Assembly (NCBI GenBank): GCA_023053545.1
Contig: JAKZAN010000004.1
Span: 1,984,001 to 2,048,000, forward strand
DNA length: 64,000 bases
DNA from: Lepidurus packardi
Taxonomy: Eukaryota > Arthropoda > Branchiopoda > Notostraca > Triopsidae
Direction: 5' to 3'
Numbering within the stretch: the first letter of the stretch is position 1; each line of letters starts with the position of its first letter. The notes under the pieces are model-generated. The model ran no database searches, was not told the origin of the DNA, and saw only the letters and a list, made by a program, of their open reading frames with translations. Position numbers and translations under genes: made by a program. Shown here in pieces: positions 52,110 to 63,190 of the stretch.

Positions 52110-54060
52110 AAATGCAAAAACCCTGTATGACTTATCTTCTCTTCAAAACGCACATTCTGTGTTACTAGAAATTACTTTACTCAACTGAATGGCAATGAAT
52201 TTTCTTCAACCCACGGGCAGGGCACCTTGCGACACTTTCACTAGTACATGCTACAAATTATTTATTTCAAATTATTTTACTAAACCAAATGGCAATTAAT
52301 ATTCTTTCTTAGATGAGTTTTAACCTTGTTTGTGATATAACTCTTTAGTGACAAAACCAACAACGACACTAATCCATAGTGATTTAAACAAGTCTTTCAG
52401 TTCTTCTTTCTTAGTCTAAATTCACGGTTAAACTGTAGGATACATTAGTTTTAATCCTAACGTTTTAGCTATTGGGGGTCTTGAACTACCGGGCGTCGTA
52501 CACAGCAGACTCTTGTTCCAAAAACATACAAGTCACTAAACGGGCAAAAAAAAAATTAACTTGTAACGTCCTTATAACAAAACCGGGTATTTTTGGAAAG
52601 ATTTTGAAAAGACGTCTACCTTTCCAAGGCGACCTTAACCTATTTATGAATGACAGGAACTTCTTATATAGGTGGTTTTGTGTGCAAGTGAAGGAAATGA
52701 AAGCATTTTTTCTCAATTTCGGGTAGGCTGTTGGCTCAAGGCGCTAAAATGTTAGAATGAACGTTAGAATGGAAGCGTATGATGCAAACCCTCCTTACCC
52801 CAAGGCAGCGTGTGTACCGTCAGGGTTGTCCGAGAATTAAATTAAGTTCCTAGACACCTGCGACATATTCCAATCAATTAAATAATACTTTATTTTTGGA
52901 CCATTTACATAGGCGTAACCTTCTGCCCGAATGATGTATGTTAGATTGCTAGGTTAGTCTTAGGGGTAGTCGTCATGTTTTGCAAAGGTTACCAAGTAAC
53001 GAAACAAGATCGAGTATAGAGTCACGTAGCAGAGCTGAAGAGAGGAATTTGGTATAGCAGAGCGCAACCAGTAAAGTTGAATTTAAGTGTACTTGTGATC
53101 CGGTATTACTTTAACTCTGTGTACAGTAGAAGTGTTTATGCTTGACATGCAGAATAAAGACAGGTTAATTTCTTAACATGTATACACTCGTCATGTATTG
53201 CGTAGTCATTACCACAGACTTCTATAAGCTAAGTTATTCAACGGTCTAAGTATTGGCGGTTGCAAGTTCTGGGTACCATTGTCACATTCTATTTTATCAT
53301 CGTGCAATATTTAAGGGACAACGGTTTAGGAATCCACTGTGGCAACAACGAATTCAACTAACGAAAAACTGTATAATTTATTAAATTAATAATTATTAAT
53401 GATGTAAGTTACATTACAATTCTGAACATATTTGCTAACGTAACATTTCCTCCACTTTTACGTCTCTTACGTCTACCAGTACTCTTTACCCTGTTCAGAT
53501 CCTGTGTTGTGCTAACACAGCGTTTTAGATATTTGTGCCAATGGTGTGACTGCATTTGGTACCCAAGCAATATACATTTAAGGATAGCTAAGTTGAATTA
53601 TTTCGCTTTCTTTCTTATACAAACCTCGAACGCCACAGCGCAGACTGACTCAGTCCGAGAGTAACACTACAGTTCATTTTGAACTGAAGCACAACAAAAC
53701 AATGAAATCCTAGTGATGCACATTTCGGGTGTTTTTCTTAATTCGACAATTTCTATGTATAAAAAGCCATTCAATCGACCTGTACCATGGTAAAACGTGC
53801 TTTGAAGTGCCGGTATAATTGTGTGACTTTGAATAGATTCCGCCAAACCTTTTTATCTTGCAATGTTCAATATTCCTTGCTGAACTTAGGACAACGCTGT
53901 CTAGCATGTACTGTTTTGTTTGCGTGTACTAATAAATAGCCGTAGCAACCATATTACTAAGTAGTGTTTTTCCTCCAAACACATTAATTTCAACTAAAAA
54001 TAAGAAAACAATTAACCGCTTCAGTCGTAGTTTGAATACAGCTGGAGTAAGTTCCCTGTT
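52110..54060. other. Intergenic, no recognised gene
   Basis: Nearly 2 kb of AT-rich DNA with only short unsupported ORFs. No TIR, LTR or RNA gene was seen. Confidence 0.5.
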
Positions 54061-54067
54061 ACAAGTC

Positions 54068-55278
54068 ATGATGATTCTTATCACTTTAATAAGGATTACG
54101 ATTTTTTGGGCAGTAATATCTAAAACTACTCAGTTTACAACCTTTCTCATCTCAATCCCACAGTATCACGACTACAAATTCATAAGCGGCTTTCGAGGCT
54201 CTACGATCGAAGTTCGTACTGGTAATTTTTATTTGTTAATTCTCTACTTTGATTTTCTAAAAGACCCAGTGTTTGTTTAAATTCGAACCCATTTGCTGGT
54301 TCCCAACATTCTTTAAACTACAATTTCCATCTTTTTAACAAAAGCAACGTTAGAATTCATGTTCTTCATAGTTAATTATAAGTGGTAATCATCTGATTGT
54401 CAGATTTGGACAGTTACTTGACGTGCGGATTTCTATGCATTCAGAAATCTGTGTGTACTGCCATCAATTACTGCACTACGACGGATGACTCTTCCATCTG
54501 CGAGTTTCTGACTACGTACATCTGCGTCAGTGGCAATAATACAAGCATTCTACAGTCAACGCCAGGCTGCAGATTTTGGGAGGTACTGAAGGAAAGTTCT
54601 GCTTGTATGGCTACGGCTGAGATGTGTGCCACAATACTACCAGATTGTCAATACAACGGCGGGCCGCTTTGTAACACCTGCACTAGGACATGCCGAGAGT
54701 ACTACTTACGGTATAATAAGACGAAAGCTTTAGAGAGTACATTCCCCGCTCAAATTTGGCCCAAAGGAATTTTGGGCCCCAGAATCGAACCGCATTGTGA
54801 ATCGGGTAGCTATATGTATCTTTTTAAACGAGACATCAACACAGCCACAGGGACATTCTCGGCATTTAACCTCAATTCCTCCCTCGAGATGATAAACTAT
54901 ACTGTAGAAAGACGTATCTATTCGAGGCTTCTTATATATTTACGGGGAAACTTCAATTTTGCATCTTCTTTCTATTCTGTGCAGTCTTTTCAGGCAAATG
55001 GCAGTTTGAGTTTAACGTTTCTCTCGAGTAATGAAAACTACGATGTCCTTGGTTTGAATGGAAACCCATTAGTTAACGCCCCGTTTGTAAACAACAGTAA
55101 TGTCAATCCTGAATGTGGTCCTTTTTGGTTGCTTCCGGAGGGAAATTTATCATGTCCAGGGGGTGAGCGATTCCGTTTTTGGGGCCCTATCAAGTTCAAG
55201 GGATATTGGGATACGGGCTTTCGGTGCCCTTATACAAGTAGCAAATTTTCACGTGGATTTATTCGCCTTGAATTATGA
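54068..55278 (+). CDS. Secreted PAN/apple-domain protein
   Basis: Exons 54068-54221 and 54404-55278 join in frame (phase 1) to give 342 residues. MMILITLIRITIFWAV is a hydrophobic signal-like start. FISGFRGSTIEVRT, DLDSYLTCGFLCIQKSVC and TAINYCTTTDDSSICEFL form a PAN/apple-like domain (C-x3-C-x4-C, NY, C-x-F). A second Cys-rich part (CATILPDC, CNTCTRTC) and an unrecognised C-terminal domain of about 150 residues follow, with several N-x-S/T sites (NKT, NSS, NYT, NGS, NNS, NLS). PAN domains bind proteins or carbohydrates outside the cell. The ligand is unknown. ATG 54071 is an equally possible start. Confidence 0.72.
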
Positions 55279-55721
55279 GTTTCCTGAGTTGCAATCCATA
55301 TCTTACTACTCGTAGTAGCCCTCCAGTACATCCTAGATTTAACCGTTTAAATAGAAGAACACTTGCTTAAACTGATGATGTTCTTTATACGCGGTACAAG
55401 AATTGAGCTCACCGAGATATTTGTAATGACGTGTAATATAATATGGATTGCACGGATCAATACACAATCTAAAGCTCTTTGACAAACTCTTCTTTGTGTT
55501 TGCTTTGCTTAAGGTTAAGTTTTCGTTTTGAAATACTCCTTACCTAGATTAATTGCAAATAACTTCTGTCTATAGAGTGTTTGCCAAATTTCGCCTCTAG
55601 TGGCAAGAGGTGACAAGTCCGCCATCTTGCGCAATGCCTCTTTTGTTTGGTATACGGCCGTGTAGTTAGTGCCTCGTTTATTCTCGAAAATAAACATATT
55701 TAGCAACAAGTTTGTTCTGAA

Positions 55722-57064
55722 ATGCCTTATTGCTGTGTTCCTCTGTGTACGTCGCGCACGTGGGGGTCAAATCGGTTGAATCAGAGCCCGAAAATCTCGT
55801 TCCATAAAGTTCCAAAAGATCAGCAGTTACTAAAGAAATTTGTGTTGTGGATTAGGCTACACGTCGGTCCAAATTTCACGGTAAATTAACTCAAATCCAC
55901 AATGTTTCATTTATAAATGACTAATTTTTTTTAACAAAATTTTCAGGTCACTGAAAGAACAGTGATATGTTCCAGGCATTATGAAGTCAAGGACTTTTAT
56001 GTTTAAGAAACTCCATCAGGAAAAAGAGAATTAAAACCAGGGGTTTTGCCCTCAGTTTTTGACTTTAAACCAAAAGCCAAACCTAGGAAATCACCAAAGA
56101 AGCGAGAGTTACCCATCGAAATATTTCCTGGGCACGAAGATCTCAGCCTTCATGTAGAGACTCCTTTGCCAGAGGACGAAATTGCTTCCTCTTCCAGCTG
56201 CGAATGTGTTGAGCCTGCTGATCAACCGGAAAAATTTCCTGAGACATGCAATATGAAACCAGAAGCCTCCACAGGCGATGAATTAAAGTCCCAGTTAGAA
56301 GAAATGAGGAAAGAGAAATTATCATTACTCCACGTTTTGGAAAAAGAAAAACAAGCTAGGAACAACGCTGAAAATCAAATCGCTGCACTTCAAGATTCTT
56401 TGCAAGAAGTGCGAAAAGAACTTTCATCGCTCGTGTTGAAATAGAACTTTTGAAATCGTGCCAAATGTCGTACGCAAGATTGAAAGATAACCGAAACTTG
56501 CTTAAGTTATACACCGGCATGGAATCCGATAAGGAGTTGGAGGGCTTGTTGAATTACTTAGATCCCGGGAAGAACGGCGAAAATATCATCCAGTGGCGTG
56601 GGCCTGAAGCCACGAACCTGAATGCCTTACCTACGTCACGAGGGAGACCGCGAAAGATGAGTTCTGCTGACTTTTTAGAGTTAAACTTTTTAGAGAAGGA
56701 CCTGGCGCATCGATTTGGTATTAGTTTATCTACAGTCAGTAGGACATTCACCAGCTGGGTAAACTTTATGTATTATCGCCTTGGATGCTTACAGCTGTGA
56801 AGAAGAAGTACATTGAAGAAGTGCATTGAAGAAACGATGCCAGAGGAGTTCCGGGAAAATTATCCATCTACAAGGGTGATTATCGACGCAACGGAACTCA
56901 AGTGCGAAAACCCTTCTTCTTTCATGCTCAAGACTCGCCTGTACTCGTTCTTCAAGGGAACGCATACTTTTAAGGGCCTCCTCGGAATTGCACCAAATGG
57001 ACTTGTAACTTTTGTTTCCGCGCTGTACTCTAGGTCAATCAGCGACGAAGAAATCACAAAATGA
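55722..57064 (+). pseudogene. THAP-domain DDE_4 transposase, broken
   Basis: Exon 1 (55722-55880) begins MPYCCVPLC with a THAP C2CH finger (ISFHKVPKDQQ). Exon 2 starts at 55947 (VTERTVICSRHYEVKDF) and has a stop TAA at 56004 inside the finger's end. A coiled coil (EEMRKEKLSLLHVLEKEKQ) follows. A frame change at about 56440 leads to an HTH (EKDLAHRFGISLSTVSRTF), then TGA at 56798 and the DDE_4 start with VIIDATELKC (Asp), HTFKGLLGIAPNGLVTFVSA and SISDEEIT. The rest of the catalytic domain is deleted. The protein would bind the TIRs and catalyse excision; this copy cannot. Confidence 0.8.
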
Positions 57065-57307
57065 TGTGGTGCATCGTTTTTTTCTGAAACTTCTAAAGCA
57101 TTTAGCCCGAACGCATAGTTTTTTTCCACAAGGAAGAAGTAGGGTCTCAACTTCCGTAACATAGTGGTCTTTTAAGAAAAGCTCGCTAAGGTTAAAATAC
57201 CTATCCGATGTGGTTTGTGACTTAAAATACTCTTTGATCAACTGCTCTGAGATCCCTGGAAGCTTTTCTGTACATTTAGACCACACTTGACTATTCACGT
57301 GACTCAC
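57035..57307 (-). pseudogene. N-terminal piece of the element's second gene
   Basis: A 90-codon minus-strand ORF starts just inside the right TIR (MSHVNSQVWSKCTEKLPG). It ends at the deletion joint, its last codons overlapping the complement of the transposase end. In ISL2EU elements the second gene encodes a YqaJ-type nuclease with a zinc/SWIM part. I see no diagnostic motif in this piece, so the link rests on position only. Confidence 0.4.
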
Positions 57308-57425
57308 AGTTGTACTACTACACTGAACCTTAAAGGACTAGGGAGTGCTATTGCGCAAGATGGCGGATCCATAGTTTACATGCGCTTCACTAAATGCCAC
57401 TGGTGAATTTGGCAAACGCTCTATA

Positions 57426-57636
57426 AGGAGTCTTGTTCCTTAACCGTTTAACGGGTATTATCATGTTCACATAAAAGATATCGATTTATTTTTAGCAGGG
57501 ATCCTATCAATACTTCCGCCAGTGTGAAAATCAATCTACTTGGCCAATGGACAGATTTTCGCCAATTGGAACTTTAACATTTCTTTTCAACCAATTGGCC
57601 TAATGTCAAAAGAGGCACATATTCGAAGGTGATCTT
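57426..57636. other. Short spacer between transposons
   Basis: It contains an imperfect inverted pair CTTGGCCAATGGACA and CCAATTGGCC, and no gene. Confidence 0.4.
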
Positions 57637-58690
57637 CTATTTGCAGCAGTCACCCAACACTGGCGCTTCATTGTCCTTCCAGATTTGCTCGTCCTTAGTT
57701 AACCTTGTCTCCCGGAATGTTTTGAGGGCTTTGGCCGCCGCCTTTCGAAGTTGTCGGAGTTCTTTTGTAAACCAAATGTTCTTCCTCGAATCTAACTTCT
57801 TTTTAGGTACGTATTTTTCCATGTTCTTTTTTATTGACTCTGTTAGGAACTCCACTGCTCCTTCAATGTTCTCTTGACTGTTCAGTCCCGCGAAGACAAG
57901 TGCATCTTTCGCTAGTTCTATAGCCAAGTCCCTGTTGAGCTCTTTCCATTCAGCTTTATCGTATAACCATCTCATGGTTTGAGGGTTATTGTGGTCCTGC
58001 CAGCAGTCGTGTTCTAGCATTATGGCTGAGTGGTCAGATTCATTGTAGTAAAGAGAGTTATCGATTAGTGACAGGTGAGTTGACGAGGAGTCTAGTGGGG
58101 TTGCGAAGGTCAGATCTATTGTTGATGAGTGTCCGCGTTCGTTGAGGAATGTGGGGATGTTCCAAGGGTTTAACAGTGACCAGTTGGAGTTCGTAGCTAT
58201 AGTGAACAGCTTGTGGCCTGACGAATCCGGTTGTATGTCTTCCCACATCCAGCGATGGGCGTTGAAGTCCCCTGATATTACGAAGCGTTGGCTGAGTTGT
58301 CCGTATTTTGAGGTAATTTCTTCTATAATCTTGTCTATTTCAACCGTATGACGTCTGTAGATTCCCACAAGAGTAGTAAAGGAAGATGGTGAGTTGCTGA
58401 TGCGTAAGACAGCGTATAGTTCTTCAACAGCAATGATTGAGACGTTCGGATTATAGAGGTTCTTCAGGACTATTACGCCTTTATATTCGGTTGCAGGGGA
58501 GATACCGAAAAACCGGCAATATTTGATGGAGTGATATGAGCTGGCTGTTCAAAGACTATTATAGCTGCTGCTTTTAAGTTGTTGGCTTCTTTGGTGAGTT
58601 CGATAAGATTACTGTGACTCTTTGTTATGTTTTGGATGAGGATTTTCGTAGGATTTATCAAGTTTGAAAAGCAGGTTGTTGTGAAAAGCA
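57637..58690 (-). pseudogene. LINE-2 ORF2, endonuclease part
   Basis: NPTKILIQNITKSHSNLIEL starts the domain in one frame to 58473. A frame change near 58470 leads to GIYRRHTVEIDKI, VISGDFNAHRWMWE, HSSTIDLTFATP, NESDHSAIML and then RKNIWFTKELRQLRK. It ends at 57637 before any RT motif. The order of motifs is that of LINE apurinic-type endonucleases. Confidence 0.8.
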
Positions 58691-59758
58691 GGGTGATCTC
58701 CCCCGCAATTTGCGCATTTTGGAGTTGGGTTAGTGCAAGTATGTGCGTCATGGCGCTGCGCGCATTTGGCACAGGTTGCTTCTTTCTCCTTGTAATTCAG
58801 CGATATATGGCCGTATTTTTGACACTTGTAGCACTGGGACAGTGGATTGATCTTTTTTTTCCTCTACCTGCACAACGCGGCTGAATTCAAAGAGGCAGGC
58901 TTCGCTGATAAGCATGTCTTTCTCCTCGGGATTTGTGCAGGAGTATTTGATGGAGCCAAATTTCTTCTCACTACTAGGGTTGAGCCACGCCATTTTTGAT
59001 GCAAGGAAGGAAAAGTTTTCGAAAGAATCTTTGTCGTTGAAATGACTGGCTATTTCGTTGAAGCGTACCGTCGTTTTGAGGACTTCTTCTGCTTTTTGCT
59101 TTTCTTGAGGGTTCTTGAAAACCAAAGCAATATTCCCTTGGATTGTTTTCCTGGCCATTAGAGGGTTGATAGGAGAAGCAGTTTTGCGAAATTACGCCAA
59201 GTCTTTGTCGATGGATGCCAACAGATCTTTGCTCTCCCATTTGGTTTGGCGCTTTGACTCATCTTGTTGCTGCAGTACTAGGGTGGATTCCATATCTGAG
59301 CTTGCGCTTGTTTCCTTTTTGGCAGCAGCATTTAAGATGAGTGGGGATTTTTTAGTAGTTTTGTTGCGGCGTTTCAAGATTGTAGTCCAGGGTGGGGTTG
59401 TAGGAGTATTGTCAGGCTTAGAGAGATCTACACTCTCAAGTTCAGCAATATCGGCGCGAAAGTTGTCTATCTCTTCTCGAGCGAGTGTTGGCTTAGTTTG
59501 AGTTTGAGTCTTGGCTAGCTTGAATGTTGTTAGCTCAGAAATTTGGGTTCTGAGACTTCTTATTTCTGCAATTAGCAAAGGAACAAGGGTTGTCAGTGGG
59601 GCAAGGACTGCCATCAACGCCGGGGTGTTATCTTGCTTGGTCAGCTTCTTGTAACTCTCATTAAGTTGTACTAGGGCTTTTTTTATAATTAAAGATTCCT
59701 CTACAGCAGCGGATTCATCCGTGTAAGTTCTCTTGATGGGGGGTTCTGAAGGTGACAA
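58640..59758 (-). pseudogene. LINE-2 ORF1 (gag-like)
   Basis: The reading from about 59758 (SPSEPPIKRTYTDES, first credible codon non-ATG) contains a coiled-coil region. It has a stop at about 59192-59194 and continues in the same frame (NIALVFKNPQEKQKAEEVL, KMAWLNPSSEKKFGS). A frame change near 58870 separates it from CCHC knuckles readable in another frame (QKYGHIS, CAKCAQRHDAHTC, CANCGGDH) down to about 58690. The parts match ORF1 of the LINE at 1753-3105. Confidence 0.7.
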
Positions 59759-59900
59759 TTGACGTTTTGATGAGTGTGCCTGGGGAGAATTTAGCGTCCT
59801 GGTTGTAGTATCTGATCAACCAGCTGATTGCAGCGAGTTGATAAAGCCGGCCGGTGGTGGTGCTGTTCAACGTATGTTCAACGAATACAGTAGTCTAGAG

Positions 59901-62484
59901 CAGCGGTCTTCAACCTGGGCGATATCGCCCACTTGTGGGCGTTTTGAGCTTTTCAGTGGGCGGTGAGCCAGGAGTGGGCGGTGAGGGGGGCGCTCAGGCT
60001 TTCTCTGGGTACTTCATGTCCACTGAAAGATAGGACTGGAAAAAGGGGAAAAGTTGTCTGCAATAGGGGTAATTTCCACGAGGGTTTCTCAAGGAGCGAA
60101 ATGCGAAGTACTAACTTGCCTCCCTACGATCGTCTTTTCTTCACTTTTCCCCCTTTCGTATTTTTTTTTAACGTTGCGAAGTCGAACGTCAAGTTGCACA
60201 GAGAAGGAGCTCCCCAACAAGAGTAGTCGGTGAAGTCCTGCCTTTTTGTCCACATGTGATTTTGTTCGCTACCGTTATTTCCGTTTATTCTTTTCATCTA
60301 CAAAATTTTTACATGAACACTATTCCGTGAAGATATCTTTCGTAAGTTACATGTCTTAAAAGTTTTCTTTGAAGCGGTTAGTAAACAATGTTATTTACTG
60401 AAATTTCCAACTTTCTGAACTTCAGGAATCGCATTCCCACGCATGACAATTGTATGTCTGATTGAAAAATGCCACCTAAGAAGAGCTGTCGTCAATATTC
60501 TCAAGCTTATTTGGCATATGGCTTTATTGAGTCAGCCAATGACAAACGTATACCAATGTGCCTCTTGTGCGAAAAGACATTCTCTAACGAAGCGATGAAG
60601 CCGTCACGCCTAAAAGAGCATTTGCAGGCAAAGCACCCACTGATGATTGAAAAACCTCTGGAGTTTTTTAAAGATCTGCGGGATAAATTTCAAAACCGTA
60701 GAACAGTAACTGCCCTGTTCGAAAGGAAAAACTCGATGGCCGAAGACGGACTAGTCGCTTCGTACAAGATTGCCGAGCTTATTAGTAAGTGTGGAAAACC
60801 TCACACTATTGGCGAAAAGCTTATCAAGCCGGCACTGCTAGAGGTCATCAGTACGGTTATGCATCAGAATCCTACTGATGTTTTGAACGTTATACCTCTG
60901 AGTGCTGCCTCCATGCAAAGGCGCATTGATGAAATGGCAATCGATGTTAAAAGCCAACTAACCGCGAAACTTAAATCTAGAAAATTTTCTATCCAGCTTG
61001 ACGAGACAACTTTGTCCGACAACTCTTCATTATTAATGGCATACGTGAGGTATTTTGAGGACGACTGCACTTTGCAGGAAGAAATGCTTTTCGCAGAAAA
61101 GCTTGTCACTGATACCAAAGGTGAATCAGTCTTTGCAGCGTTGAAACTGTTTTTTGATAAAAATTACATTACAATGAAGAATGTTATTGCATGCGCAACT
61201 GACGGAGCCCCTTCCATGGTTGGGCGATACAAAGGGTTACTCGCCTTTTTGAAACACGAAGTGCCAACCATGTTTACAATTCATTGCGTGGCTCATAGAC
61301 AGCACCTTGTGGCCAAACAACTTAGCCCCGCACTTCACGCTTCTTTGAACGTCATTGTCTCTGCTATTAATCGAATTAAAGCAAATGCAAAGAAAGATAG
61401 AATATTTCGTCAGCTCTGCGACGCAAATGACGAAGAATTTGAGCGGCTAATTCTGCACACAGAGGTGCGCTGGCTTTCTAAGGGTAACTGCCTTACTCGC
61501 TTTGCTGCCTTGTACACAACTGTACTGGAATTTTTTACTGAAACCGGTGAAATTAACTATTGTGATGATTTGGAAAAGGCGAAGAAAGATGCCTTTTATT
61601 TGGCCGCTCTTTACCGGAAATTTAATGATGTTAGTTTGCAGCTTCAAGGGAAGTTGGTCACACTCATAGACTGCAAACGATCAATCGCGACTTTTATTGG
61701 GAAGCTAGACATGTTCCGACAAAATATCTTGAGGAAAGAATTCTATCAATTTCCTGAGCTGTCCTCCATTTCTGCAGAACTTGAGACGGCCGATATTGAT
61801 AAATATGGAAAACACCTCACTGCATTAAAAGTGGATATGCAGAATCGCTTTCGAGATCTGCTTGAAATGAAAGTAGCCCCATGGATGATAAACCCTTTCG
61901 TTTGTAACATAAATGAAGTTGAAGTTGCTCATCAAGAGGAGGTTTTGGAACTACAGCATGACCAAGAAGCTCGGTTGTACTTTGATCAGGGAGGATATGC
62001 GCAGCTTTGGCAGAGAAAAGAAATTACACTGCGATATCCGACTTTATGGAAAGAGATGGAGTTGCCGCTTTTGGCATTCCCGACTTCATATTTAGTCGAG
62101 ACAGGCTTCAGCGCCGTTGTGAACTTGTTAACGAAACAAAGAAACCGCCTGGATATTGTTGAAAGAGGAGATCTCCGTCTTTTCCTTACGAACCTCAAGC
62201 CGGACATAAAGGAACTAGTCTCCAAACATCAGTGTCAGGGTTCTCACTAAGTAGTAATTTGTCGTTTGTGTAAAATTTTTTAAAAATAATCAGAAACGTT
62301 GTGCAAAATAATACCAAATAAACTAGTTCCAGTGATATATAGAAAAAAGTTTTATCGTGTTTAACATACTGGTAAAAGCTTATATTTATGAAATTATAAC
62401 AAAAATCTGGTGGGCGCTGGCAGGTTTGGGTCATGGAAAATTTGACAAAAGTGGGCGGTGGCCGAAAAAGGTTGAAGACCACTG
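59901..62484 (+). mobile_element. hAT transposon, complete with perfect TSD
   Basis: The element is 2584 bp long. The ends are CAGCGGTCTTCAACCT (59901) and, inverted, CAGTGGTCTTCAACCT (to 62484), one mismatch in 16; a CGCCCACTT block recurs inside both. The 8-bp duplication GTCTAGAG lies at 59893-59900 and 62485-62492. One uninterrupted transposase ORF fills the centre. This is the most complete-looking cut-and-paste element in the window. Confidence 0.93.
60469..62250 (+). CDS. hAT transposase, ZBED5/FAM200/SCAND3-like
   Basis: ATG 60469 (context AAAAATGCC) opens 593 codons with no stop. Residues 31-56 form a BED-type finger (C31, C34, H51, H56). The hAT catalytic core has FSIQLDETTLSDNS (Asp), CATDGAPSMVG (Asp), HCVAHRQHLVAKQL and HTEVRWLSKGNCL. 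The C-terminal dimerisation block is LLAFPTSYLVETGFSAV with the Glu, followed by LTKQRNRL. Length and order fit the ZBED5/FAM200 branch of hAT. The protein would bind the TIRs and excise and insert the element through 8-bp staggered joints. No defect was seen, so activity is possible. AATAAA-like AT-rich sequence follows the stop. Confidence 0.93.
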   Translation: MPPKKSCRQYSQAYLAYGFIESANDKRIPMCLLCEKTFSNEAMKPSRLKEHLQAKHPLMIEKPLEFFKDLRDKFQNRRTVTALFERKNSMAEDGLVASYKIAELISKCGKPHTIGEKLIKPALLEVISTVMHQNPTDVLNVIPLSAASMQRRIDEMAIDVKSQLTAKLKSRKFSIQLDETTLSDNSSLLMAYVRYFEDDCTLQEEMLFAEKLVTDTKGESVFAALKLFFDKNYITMKNVIACATDGAPSMVGRYKGLLAFLKHEVPTMFTIHCVAHRQHLVAKQLSPALHASLNVIVSAINRIKANAKKDRIFRQLCDANDEEFERLILHTEVRWLSKGNCLTRFAALYTTVLEFFTETGEINYCDDLEKAKKDAFYLAALYRKFNDVSLQLQGKLVTLIDCKRSIATFIGKLDMFRQNILRKEFYQFPELSSISAELETADIDKYGKHLTALKVDMQNRFRDLLEMKVAPWMINPFVCNINEVEVAHQEEVLELQHDQEARLYFDQGGYAQLWQRKEITLRYPTLWKEMELPLLAFPTSYLVETGFSAVVNLLTKQRNRLDIVERGDLRLFLTNLKPDIKELVSKHQCQGSH

Positions 62485-62964
62485 GTCTAGAGTATGCCAG
62501 CACATCGTATTTTCTTCCATTGTGAACGAACCGTGAACTAATTTGAACTTTCTTTTGTCATTCGCCAGAAAGAACAAAGTAAAATGTACCTCTACAGGTT
62601 CTTCTCCAAGCTCATGGAAGTGGTACGATGCCGTTAACAGCATTATTGGCCGAAGTCCATGTAACGGCGTTTCAAGGGTAGAGGACTCGATTGTTCATGG
62701 TCCGGAAGAGTCTACCACATTTATTTATTTAAAAAAATGGAAGAAGATTTGGCTTTGAAACGTAAAATTGTAGCGTCTATAGACAATACTCGCCCTGACC
62801 ACGTTTATTCCTCTCTCCCTTTTCCTTCAAGTTATTCTGTTATTGGTTTTCAATTGCAAAGTATGCCATATCCCTTTCCTTACAATTTACGGCAAAGTGA
62901 TTCAAATGTAGTACCACCACCACCATCCCCAGGTTCTTAAGGGTTTCTTGGTTCTTCTTGGGTT

Positions 62965-63190
62965 TTATAGGTGAATTGGGTTGTCATTAAAAATTTCCAC
63001 CATTGCGGAACGAACTTGCTCTGCTCTTATTGTTGCTTCGTTACGAAAGGTATTGGGCCTTGTTTGCTCGCTAAACTCAGCATCGCAATCTTCTGCGGGC
63101 ACGCCAAATTTTTCGCACATATTGTGAAGGGTACAACAAGCTTTGGTAATGAGGTTAATTTTACTAATAGGAGCGGAAACACGTCCATCG
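62965..63190 (-). pseudogene. Harbinger transposase C-terminus relic
   Basis: On the minus strand the frame reads ISKINLITKACCTLHNMCEK, then FGVPAEDCDAEF, RAEQVRSAMVEIFNDN and a stop at 62965-62967. This is the end of a DDE_4 transposase (ACxxLHN block). Upstream catalytic parts are not recognisable. Its stop lies 24 bp from the stop of the convergent Myb-like gene. Confidence 0.75.

Larger units (their letters stand above)
55571..57425. mobile_element. Internally deleted ISL2EU/Harbinger-like transposon with THAP transposase
   Basis: The ends are TATAGAGTGTTTGCC (55571) and, inverted, TATAGAGCGTTTGCC (to 57425). A second shared block CCGCCATCTTGCGCAAT lies 50-65 bp inside each end. A plus-strand THAP-DDE_4 transposase starts near the left end and a minus-strand ORF starts near the right end. 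They meet head-on at about 57064, where the 3' parts of both are gone. The THAP plus DDE_4 architecture with an opposite second gene is that of ISL2EU-type elements. Confidence 0.72.
57637..59798 (-). mobile_element. LINE-2 copy, 3'-truncated, minus strand
   Basis: The 5' end is near 59798 and abuts the Myb-gene segment. ORF1 and the endonuclease follow, and the copy stops at about 57637 before the reverse transcriptase. LINE insertions usually lose their 5' end, so loss of the 3' end points to a later deletion or rearrangement. The endonuclease aligns with LINE-1 at 3106-4011 but is clearly another subfamily. Confidence 0.8.
59802..62940 (+). pseudogene. Myb/SANT-like gene of a Harbinger element, split by a hAT
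   Basis: 59802-59900 repeats the VVSDQPADCSELIKPAGGGA segment seen beside the Myb domain at 1-60, and LINE-2 has replaced everything before it. After the hAT, a likely acceptor at about 62568 opens STGSSPSSWKWYDAVNSIIG and RSPCNG, then VEDSIVHGPEES, which is the usual continuation of the trihelix protein. A frame change near 62735 leads to MEEDLALKRKIVASID and a Pro-rich end at TAA 62938-62940. It is convergent to the transposase relic at 62965-63190, as expected for a Harbinger gene pair. Confidence 0.6.
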
